Assembly (NCBI RefSeq): GCF_001625595.1
Contig: NZ_AUXT01000112.1
Span: 88,931-152,930 of the forward strand
From: Pseudoalteromonas luteoviolacea NCIMB 1942
Lineage (GTDB): Bacteria; Pseudomonadota; Gammaproteobacteria; Enterobacterales; Alteromonadaceae
Reading direction: 5' to 3'
DNA: 64,000 bases
Shown here piece by piece: positions 57,334 through 64,000 of the stretch. Every line of letters starts with the position of its first letter. The first letter of the stretch is position 1. Made by a program: the position numbers and the translations under genes. Below the pieces are notes generated by a model. That model was given only the letters and a program-made list of their open reading frames with translations. It was not told the origin of the DNA and made no database searches.

Positions 57334-59397
57334 ATGCGCAAATCATACGCTGCATTTGGTATAGCTTTGGCGCTTGGTTTAGTTGGGTGCAGTGAGCAGC
57401 CACAAACAGAAGCACCACAGGCAGTTACGCAACAACAATCCCTAATCTCTGGAATTGAGCTGGAAAACATAGACCATTCAGTTCGCCCTCAAGACGATTT
57501 TTACTACCATGTAAACGGCAAGTGGTTTGAAAAAACAGAGATCCCAGCGGATAAATCTAATTATGGCTCGTTTAGCGAATTGTATGATGAGTCGCAAAAA
57601 GCGCTGCGTGTTATTTTGGAGGGTGCTGCGAACAATAGTAACGCCAACCCAGACAGCGACGAATATAAGCTGGGTGCCTTCTATAAAAGTTACACTGACG
57701 AATTGGCACGAGAAGAACTCGGTGTTGCTGCGCTAAATGACTACCTGGAACCTATCCGCGCATTAAAAGATAAGTCACAACTTCCTCAATTAATGGCAAA
57801 AGTGCTCATGCAGGGGGGCACAACGCCTATGGCGTGGTATGTGAATAATGATGCCAAGAATTCTAGTGTCAATGCGCTTTATTTATATCAAACTGGTCTA
57901 GGTCTACCTGATAGAGACTTTTACCTTAAAGATACTGAAAAGTTCTTAAACGTCAGGGCTGAGTATCAAGCCTACATAACCAATATGTTGTTCGAATTTG
58001 GGTATGATGAAAAGCAAGCAGAAGAAGCTGCCAAGACTATCATTGCGCTAGAAACCCAAATTGCTCAGGCTCAGTGGAGCCGAGTAGACAGTCGAGATGC
58101 ATCCAAAACGTATAACAAACTCAATGTTAAAGAGTTCAATAAGCAACTCACTGATTTTGATATCGAAGCATATTTAGATGCATTGGGGGCCGATTTAGAA
58201 GAGGTTATCGTCTCCCAACCTACATACTTCACAGCATTGTCTGATGTGATTAAAGAAAATAATGTAGATGTATGGCGTGATTATTTAACTTTTCATTTTG
58301 CTAGCAATTATGCTGAAATGCTGGAGCGTAAACTTGTTGATTTGCACTTTGGGTTTTATGGCAAAACCTTAAGAGGGGTAGAGGAGCAAGCGCCAACTTG
58401 GAAGCGAGCTGTCGACGCCAGTAACAATGTGCTAGGCGAACTGCTAGGAAAAATCTACGTAAAAGAATACTTTCCACCAGAAGCGAAAGCGCGAATGACC
58501 AAGATGGTTGATAACCTGATTGCTGGTTTTTCTCAATCGATAGATGAGTTGGTGTGGATGAGCCCTGAAACTAAAGTGGCTGCAAAAGAAAAATTAAATA
58601 AGTTTACGCCTAAAATTGGCTACCCAGATAAATGGCGCGATTACTCTAAGTTAGAAATCAGTGCGGATGATTTAGTGGGTAACTTTGCTCGTTATAACGA
58701 GTGGGCATATAGAGATATGCTTAATGACGTGGGCAAGCCGGTAGATCGCTCTAAATGGTACATGACCCCGCAAACAGTCAATGCTTATTATAACCCAGTT
58801 AATAATGAAATTGTGTTCCCAGCTGCAATTTTACAACCACCATTCTTTAACTTAGAGGCTGATGATGCAGTAAATTACGGCGCAATTGGTGCTGTAATAG
58901 GCCATGAGTTAGGTCATGGGTTTGACGATCAAGGGGCTAAATATGATGGTGATGGCAACCTTCGAAATTGGTGGACACAAAGTGATCTTTCACAATTTGA
59001 AGCGAGGGGGCAAAAGCTTATTCAACAATTTGACCAGTTCAAGCCTTTTGAAGACGCCCATGTCAATGGTCAACTTACACTAGGTGAAAACATTGGTGAC
59101 TTGGGTGGTTTGACCGTTGCACTTAGAGCATATCAGTTATCTTTAAATGGTCAAACCGCGCCAGAAATTGACGGTTACACGGGTGAGCAGCGCTTTTTTA
59201 TGGGGTGGGCTCAAATTTGGCGCAGAGAGTATCGAGACGAAGAATTGAGAAATCGCCTCATGACAGATTCTCACTCTCCTAGCCAGTATCGTGTAATTGG
59301 CATTTTGTCGAATATGCCGCAGTTTCATAAAGCCTTTGATGTAAAAGAAGGCGATGGCATGTACATCAAGCCAGAAGAACGTGTGAAAATTTGGTAA
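57334..59397 (+). CDS. M13-family zinc metallopeptidase, lipoprotein
   Basis: Neprilysin/PepO-type endopeptidase, 687 aa. A lipobox LGLVGC with lipid Cys19 indicates a membrane-anchored periplasmic or surface protein. N-terminal M13 block SVRPQDDFYYHVNGKWFEKTEIPADKS (about 49-75), substrate-binding NAYYNPVNNEIVFPAAILQPP, zinc motif HELGH at 524-528, and third ligand and Asp in ENIGDLGG. C-terminal RYR-type block SPSQYRVIGILSNMPQFHKAF is seen. ATG 57334 has GGAG nine bases upstream; an upstream start at 57307 would mask the signal. Natural substrate unknown. Confidence 0.94.
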   Translation: MRKSYAAFGIALALGLVGCSEQPQTEAPQAVTQQQSLISGIELENIDHSVRPQDDFYYHVNGKWFEKTEIPADKSNYGSFSELYDESQKALRVILEGAANNSNANPDSDEYKLGAFYKSYTDELAREELGVAALNDYLEPIRALKDKSQLPQLMAKVLMQGGTTPMAWYVNNDAKNSSVNALYLYQTGLGLPDRDFYLKDTEKFLNVRAEYQAYITNMLFEFGYDEKQAEEAAKTIIALETQIAQAQWSRVDSRDASKTYNKLNVKEFNKQLTDFDIEAYLDALGADLEEVIVSQPTYFTALSDVIKENNVDVWRDYLTFHFASNYAEMLERKLVDLHFGFYGKTLRGVEEQAPTWKRAVDASNNVLGELLGKIYVKEYFPPEAKARMTKMVDNLIAGFSQSIDELVWMSPETKVAAKEKLNKFTPKIGYPDKWRDYSKLEISADDLVGNFARYNEWAYRDMLNDVGKPVDRSKWYMTPQTVNAYYNPVNNEIVFPAAILQPPFFNLEADDAVNYGAIGAVIGHELGHGFDDQGAKYDGDGNLRNWWTQSDLSQFEARGQKLIQQFDQFKPFEDAHVNGQLTLGENIGDLGGLTVALRAYQLSLNGQTAPEIDGYTGEQRFFMGWAQIWRREYRDEELRNRLMTDSHSPSQYRVIGILSNMPQFHKAFDVKEGDGMYIKPEERVKIW

Positions 59398-59417
59398 CTT
59401 TGTAATCTCTTCTATAA

Positions 59418-59453
59418 AAACCTGCTTTGGGCATTGCTTGAGCAGGTTTTTTT
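59418..59453 (+). terminator. Terminator after the M13 peptidase
   Basis: AAACCTGCT (59418-59426) pairs with AGCAGGTTT (59441-59449), followed by more T; 14-nt loop. Confidence 0.85.
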
Positions 59454-59480
59454 GTGGAATAAACGGGCTTTTTTAAAATT

Positions 59481-59494
59481 TGATAGCGCTGTCA
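59481..59494 (+). promoter_or_regulatory. NagR-like operator upstream of the GH20 gene
   Basis: TGATAGCGCTGTCA is a palindrome with one mismatch, centred on AGCGCT and followed by a T-rich stretch. The predicted NagR (LacI-family) operator of Alteromonadales is close to TGACARCGYTGTCA. The site is about 180 bp upstream of the hexosaminidase start; TATGAT lies just after it (59507-59512). The remaining bases to 59675 show no clear second signal. Confidence 0.65.
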
Positions 59495-59675
59495 TTTTTT
59501 CTTCGATATGATGAAAAGCTAACAATAAGTTGGTTAGTACTATTCTCCGAAGCCCTTCAAAAGCCTGTTTGGTGCGTAAAAACAATACCACTAATCAGTA
59601 CAATTAAGTGTGTACAGCAGTACAAACAAGCTTTTGCTAAAATGTGGTTTCAGGGCTTAGTCTTTAGGAGCTGAT

Positions 59676-62282
59676 ATGAATTTTAGAAAAAACATGCTGA
59701 CGCAAGTATTTGCAACAACGTTGATCGCCACATCGTTTGGTGCAAACGCGGCGCTCTCCCAATCACAGCTAGATGCCTTTGCACAAAATACGCAACTCAC
59801 ATTTTCGGTTGAAAACAACTTTCATGGTGGTGCTGGCAGCTTTATTGGCTCTTTGTCTCTTGAAAACCATTCAAATGTCGCGCTTCCAAAAGGAAAAAGC
59901 GATTGGCAAATATATATTCATTCTGTACGGAAAATAAAAACAAGTGAAGCTACGGGACTAAAAATAGAACATATTAATGGTGACTTGCATAGGCTGGTTC
60001 CAACGGATAGTTTCCAAGGTCTAGCGCCGAACAAGTCAATTAAAGTCGAATTTGAAGCCGCTGCTTGGATTGCTGCGTACACAGACTTCATGCCACGTGC
60101 TTTTATCGTGGCTAATGGCCAAACTCCGGCAATTTTTGCCAATACGAATACAGAAAATATGAAGAGCTTTGTTGCGCCATTTGGTCGTGAAAACCAATTA
60201 AAGCGCCATAATGAACCTCTTGATTATTCTCCACTGGCAACTGCTGCGTGGCGCTATGAACACAATTTTAATTCTATAAAAGTTGATAAAGAAGCCGCTG
60301 TAAAACGCATCATTCCAAAGCCATATAGCGTTGACTTTAATCGAGGCGTTGCGGAACTAAATCACAATTGGCAAATTCGCTTTGCAGGTAGATTAAAATC
60401 TGAAGTGGCAGTCTTCAAAGAAGACTTGCAATCACACGGGCTGTCGCTTGAAGCACAACCCGATCATGTTAAAGCAGGTAAAAGCCCGACAATTTATTTA
60501 AAAGTCGAATCGAACAGCTATGACCGGAGCGACTATCAGGGAGCATCAGGTAGTTATAAACTTAAAGTCGATGACGATAAGATTGAAATCATCGGTGTTG
60601 ATAATGCCGGTGTGTTCTATGGTATTCAGAGTTTATTGTCACTGTTTCCTGTAGAGCAAAGCGGAACGATTAAGGTCCCCAATGTCGAAATAGAAGATAC
60701 TCCGCGCTACGGTTGGAGAGGTATGCACTATGACAACGCACGAAACTACCACGGTAAAGATGCGTTGTTCAAGCTCGTTGAGCAAATGGCTCGTTACAAG
60801 CTGAATAAGTTTCACTGGCACTTTTCAGATGATGAGGGGTGGCGAGTAGAGATCCCTGACTTACCAGAATTGTCAGAAATTGGCGGCTACCGTTGCTTTG
60901 ATCTGCAAGAGCGCGATTGTTTGTTGACTCAGCTTGGAACAGGGCCTTTCAAATCAGGATCTGGTAATGGCTATTTGTCGAGGGAAGATTTTGTTGAACT
61001 ATTGAAATTTGCTAAAGCAAGACACATCGACATTATCCCAGAGATAGAAGGGCCAGGCCATGCACGAGCAGCTATTAAAGCGATGGAAGCGCGCTACTAT
61101 AGACTGAAAGAACAGGGTAAGGAAGCTGAAGCGAGAGCTTACTTGCTGAGTGACCTTGAAGATAAATCTGAATACCTAACGGTACAAAACTATACAGATA
61201 ACTCTATCAACGTATGTATGGACTCGACGTATGCATTCATCGAGAAAGTCACTTATGAACTTCAAGGTATGTACCGTGAGGCTGGCACACGTTTAACTAA
61301 CCTACACTTTGGTGGTGATGAAGTGGGTGCTGGCTCTTGGGCCAAATCTCCAGCTTGTCAGGCGCTATTTAAAGATGCCAATAATGGAATAGCTGGCCCA
61401 GCAGATCTCAAGCCGTACTTTACGCAACGAGTTGCGAAGATCTTTGCAAAGCGAGGTATCGCGCCAGGCGCCTGGGAAGATGGCCTAATGTATGATCGAG
61501 TAAACCCATTTAAACGTGATGAATTCCCAAATCAAGTATTCACGGCAAATGTTTGGGATAACATTTGGGAGTGGGGGGTAGCCGATAGAGCCCACCGATT
61601 AGCCAATGATGGCTATCAAGTGATACTTTCTCACGGCACTCATTTATATTTTGATCACCCCTATGAAGCACATCCTGAAGAACGAGGTTACTACTGGGCT
61701 GCACGTTACACAGACACTAAAAAAGCGTTTAGTTACATGCCCGACTATGTTTATGCGAACGCTGACTTTACAAGAAATGGTGAGTCGATTGACAACCTAG
61801 AAGCCCTCGTCGGGCGTCCATTGCCAGCATTGGAAAGACCAGAAAATATCCTTGGAATGCAAGGACAGGTGTGGACGGAAACAATTCGTACTGAAGAGCA
61901 AGTAATGGCGATGATGTTCCCACGCGTGTTAACCGTAGCAGAACGTGCTTGGCATAAAGCAAAGTGGGAAGCAGAAATACGTGATGAAAAAGCCTTAGCT
62001 GCAGACTGGCAAGAGTTTTCCGCAACGTTGGCTTTAAAGGAGCTTACCCGTTTGACCGAGTCCGGAGTGAACATCAACTTACCTGTCCCTGGTGCTATCA
62101 TAGAAAACGGTATGGTTATAGCAAACAGCGCTTTTGCATACTTGACCATTGAGGTTAGTTTCGATAAGGGCGGTACTTGGCAGAAGTATACAGGTCCGAT
62201 GTCAGTGACAGATACTCAAACTGTTCGACTAAGAACTACATTAGATGGTAAAAAATATAGCCGTATCACTGGATTAGAGTGA
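59676..62282 (+). CDS. GH20 beta-N-acetylhexosaminidase (chitobiase type)
   Basis: Family 20 hexosaminidase releasing GlcNAc from chitobiose and other chitooligosaccharides; 868 aa. A Sec signal peptide without lipobox ends near FGANAALSQ (about 25), so it is probably periplasmic or secreted. Four parts as in Serratia chitobiase: N-terminal carbohydrate-binding-like domain (about 30-180), GH20b domain (210-340), catalytic barrel from about 345 with Asp548-Glu549 in HFGGDEVGAGSW, and a C-terminal Ig-like domain (about 790-868). GGAG lies five bases before the ATG region. Context with a NagP-like permease and shared operator supports a chitin role. Confidence 0.96.
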   Translation: MNFRKNMLTQVFATTLIATSFGANAALSQSQLDAFAQNTQLTFSVENNFHGGAGSFIGSLSLENHSNVALPKGKSDWQIYIHSVRKIKTSEATGLKIEHINGDLHRLVPTDSFQGLAPNKSIKVEFEAAAWIAAYTDFMPRAFIVANGQTPAIFANTNTENMKSFVAPFGRENQLKRHNEPLDYSPLATAAWRYEHNFNSIKVDKEAAVKRIIPKPYSVDFNRGVAELNHNWQIRFAGRLKSEVAVFKEDLQSHGLSLEAQPDHVKAGKSPTIYLKVESNSYDRSDYQGASGSYKLKVDDDKIEIIGVDNAGVFYGIQSLLSLFPVEQSGTIKVPNVEIEDTPRYGWRGMHYDNARNYHGKDALFKLVEQMARYKLNKFHWHFSDDEGWRVEIPDLPELSEIGGYRCFDLQERDCLLTQLGTGPFKSGSGNGYLSREDFVELLKFAKARHIDIIPEIEGPGHARAAIKAMEARYYRLKEQGKEAEARAYLLSDLEDKSEYLTVQNYTDNSINVCMDSTYAFIEKVTYELQGMYREAGTRLTNLHFGGDEVGAGSWAKSPACQALFKDANNGIAGPADLKPYFTQRVAKIFAKRGIAPGAWEDGLMYDRVNPFKRDEFPNQVFTANVWDNIWEWGVADRAHRLANDGYQVILSHGTHLYFDHPYEAHPEERGYYWAARYTDTKKAFSYMPDYVYANADFTRNGESIDNLEALVGRPLPALERPENILGMQGQVWTETIRTEEQVMAMMFPRVLTVAERAWHKAKWEAEIRDEKALAADWQEFSATLALKELTRLTESGVNINLPVPGAIIENGMVIANSAFAYLTIEVSFDKGGTWQKYTGPMSVTDTQTVRLRTTLDGKKYSRITGLE

Positions 62283-62306
62283 TAATTTACATTTTTTTAA
62301 ATACTT

Positions 62307-62328
62307 AAGGGGCGCTTGCCCCTTTTTT
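62307..62328 (+). terminator. Terminator after the GH20 gene
   Basis: AAGGGGC, loop GCTT, GCCCCTTTTTT: a GC-rich stem with a T tract 24 bp after the stop. Confidence 0.93.
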
Positions 62329-62387
62329 GAATACTATTTAGTATAATTTCTAACTAGTAATAAAGTAGATTTTAACGTAAAGTTAAA

Positions 62388-62401
62388 TGTCAGCGCTGTC
62401 A
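62388..62401 (+). promoter_or_regulatory. NagR-like operator upstream of the permease gene
   Basis: TGTCAGCGCTGTCA, one base off the perfect palindrome TGACAGCGCTGTCA, followed by TTTTT like the upstream site. It lies 162 bp before the permease ATG. A further stem-loop, GATGGCT (62501-62507) with AGCCATC (62513-62519), is in the leader. Confidence 0.7.
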
Positions 62402-62563
62402 TTTTTGTACTGCGTAAAGCGAAGACAGTGCTTTGACCTTAGCTTACTGCTGAAAACCTGACTGAGTGAATCGGTAGAAAATAATAATATGTTGAGAGCC
62501 GATGGCTTACATAGCCATCAGCAAAAATTGTAATAAAATTTAATTGCAAACAAGAAGAGTATT

Positions 62564-63865
62564 ATGGAAGCAACAGTGGATATGAATGAAAAAGCGAAGC
62601 AGAGTGTCTGGTTGCCAATGACACTGGCTGGTTCTATGTTTTTTATATTGGGGTGTATCACCTGGCTTAATGGAGCTATTACACCTTTTTTACAGCAGAT
62701 GCTTGAATTATCCCCACTACAAGCATCGTTTATTATTTCCTCGTTTTACATTGCTGTAACAATTGCAGGTATTCCTTCTGCAATGCTAATAAAGCGTGTC
62801 GGTTATAAAAATGGTATGGCTGTGGGCTGTGTGATTATGGCGTTGTCAGCGTTGTTATATATTCCCGCAGCTAAAATACAGGCAATTGAAATATTCTTAC
62901 TTGCCCAATTACTAATTGGTGTAGGGCAGACAGTATTACAAACTGCTGTTAATCCATATGTTGTAAAAATGGGATCTGAAAAATCGGCGGCGGTTCGTGT
63001 ATGTATCATGGGACTACTTAACAAGTCGGCTGGCGTAATCGTGCCGATTGTATTTGCCGCGGTTGTTGTAAGTGGTGTTGTACAAGGTGGAGAAAGCCTT
63101 TCACAAGAACAGAAAGATGCGATGGCGAATAGCCTTATTACACCCTACATGGCGATTGCAGGCTTGATATTCTTATTTGCATTATTTGCCAAGTTTGCAC
63201 CATTACCTGATCTGGTTTTTGAAGAAGAAGGTAAAACTTCTAAAGGTGAACTTAGAGAAGCGCTACAACACCCTCATTTAGTGTTAGGTGTTGTTGGTAT
63301 CGCGCTATATGTCGCTGTTGAAGTTATAGCTGCTGATACTATCGGATCTTATGCATTGCATTTAGGTATTGCTGACTACTCAATCATGACCTCCTATACG
63401 ATGGCTTGTATGCTATTGGGCTATGCAATTGGTATTATATTAATCCCTCGTTTTATGTCGCAGCAGAATGCGCTGGTGATGTCTGGTATCGCTGGTATTA
63501 TCACGGTATTGGCCGTTGTAATGGGTGATAACGCTTCTTTTGCAATTTCTAACATATTGCTGGTTCCTTTTGGTGGACCTCAGCTACCAGATCCGCTATT
63601 GTGTATCGCATTATTAGGCTTTGCTAACGCAATGGTATGGCCTGCAATTTGGCCGCTGGCATTAGATGGGCTTGGTCGCCTAACAGGCACAGCATCTGGC
63701 CTATTAATTATGGGTATTGCCGGTGGTGCTCTAGGGCCTTTATTAATAGGACTAGGAAATGTGGCTGGATTAGGCGCACAGGGCGCTTATAGCCTCATGA
63801 TCCCAAGTTATATATTTATTCTCTTCTACGCTTTGAAAGGTCACAAAATGAGAAGCTGGAAGTAA
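62564..63865 (+). CDS. nagP: MFS sugar permease, NagP-like
   Basis: Major-facilitator permease of the FucP/GluP subfamily, 433 aa, about 12 helices. The segments LGCITWLNGAITPFLQQML, LIGVGQTVLQTAVNPYVV and GFANAMVWPAIWPLALDGL are characteristic of the GlcNAc permease NagP and glucose/galactose permeases of marine gammaproteobacteria. An upstream NagR-like operator and the GH20 neighbour favour GlcNAc as substrate, but this is inference from context. AGAAGAG precedes the ATG. Confidence 0.88.
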   Translation: MEATVDMNEKAKQSVWLPMTLAGSMFFILGCITWLNGAITPFLQQMLELSPLQASFIISSFYIAVTIAGIPSAMLIKRVGYKNGMAVGCVIMALSALLYIPAAKIQAIEIFLLAQLLIGVGQTVLQTAVNPYVVKMGSEKSAAVRVCIMGLLNKSAGVIVPIVFAAVVVSGVVQGGESLSQEQKDAMANSLITPYMAIAGLIFLFALFAKFAPLPDLVFEEEGKTSKGELREALQHPHLVLGVVGIALYVAVEVIAADTIGSYALHLGIADYSIMTSYTMACMLLGYAIGIILIPRFMSQQNALVMSGIAGIITVLAVVMGDNASFAISNILLVPFGGPQLPDPLLCIALLGFANAMVWPAIWPLALDGLGRLTGTASGLLIMGIAGGALGPLLIGLGNVAGLGAQGAYSLMIPSYIFILFYALKGHKMRSWK

Positions 63866-63905
63866 CAAAGAATTTCTATTTCAAAGTAGAAATAATCCCG
63901 TGTGT

Positions 63906-63933
63906 AATGCCACCTTTAAGGTGGCATTTTTTT
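63906..63933 (+). terminator. Terminator after the permease gene
   Basis: AATGCCACCTT (63906-63916) pairs with AAGGTGGCATT (63918-63928), followed by five more T. Nothing is recognised in the last 67 bases. Confidence 0.93.
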
Positions 63934-64000
63934 GTGCGCATTAAAGCATTCCAAGCGGTTACAAACGCCATTGTTAAGTAATACCAATTTCATTAAATTT

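Noticed and set aside
59480..59674. 64-codon plus-strand ORF before the GH20 gene
   Set aside because: TTG start inside the NagR-like operator, no ribosome site, no recognisable family; more likely a leader region.

Overview
The window is a chromosomal core segment of a gammaproteobacterium, most likely Pseudoalteromonas or a close relative in the Alteromonadales. This is inferred from recognised protein families, the conserved gene order (rpoN/lpt/mla block, zapE-rplM-rpsI-petABC-sspAB, complete dcw cluster, secA-mutT) and the lack of enteric features such as secM. I see no insertion sequence, prophage, CRISPR array, integron or tRNA gene. No CDS shows an evident frameshift; only the first gene (pmbA) is cut, by the window edge.

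Layout. 1-2300: 3' part of pmbA (+) and mgtE (-). 2600-10360 (-): yrbG-kdsD-kdsC-lptC-lptA-lptB-rpoN-hpf-ptsN-rapZ-npr, joining Kdo and LPS export to sigma-54 and the nitrogen PTS. 10590-15260 (+): mlaFEDCB-ibaG-murA. 15280-18450 (-): degS, a DegP/DegQ-type protease and zapG. 18590-25040 (+): zapE, rplM-rpsI, petABC (cytochrome bc1) and sspAB. 25090-28550 (-): dolP, diaA, yraN and lpoA. 28600-31870 (+): rsmI, the RNase P RNA gene rnpB and a lipoprotein alkaline phosphatase. 31930-34980 (-): a large GGDEF/EAL sensor protein. 35380-53060 (+): an uninterrupted division and cell-wall cluster from mraZ to lpxC. 53110-53590 (-): dciA. 54080-57250 (+): secA-mutT. 57330-63870 (+): an M13 metallopeptidase lipoprotein, a GH20 beta-N-acetylhexosaminidase and a NagP-like sugar permease.

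Most genes build or maintain the envelope: lipid A/Kdo (lpxC, kdsC, kdsD), LPS transport (lptABC), outer-membrane lipid asymmetry (mla), peptidoglycan (murA, murC-G, ddlB, mraY, ftsI, ftsW, lpoA), envelope quality control (degS, DegQ, dolP) and secretion (secA). The last two genes form a chitin/GlcNAc-use unit, supported by NagR-like operators upstream of both.

I did not find a convincing undescribed multi-gene system. The items most worth following are non-coding: a perfect 15-bp inverted repeat with a 5-nt loop inside sspB, three tandem 15-bp repeats and a structured leader upstream of secA where enterics carry secM, a 21-bp palindrome upstream of the DegQ-like gene, an inverted repeat plus four 10-bp-spaced MraZ boxes at mraZ, and four 11-bp-spaced PhoB-like half-sites before the alkaline phosphatase. 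Motif positions were found by eye; promoters and operators are predictions.
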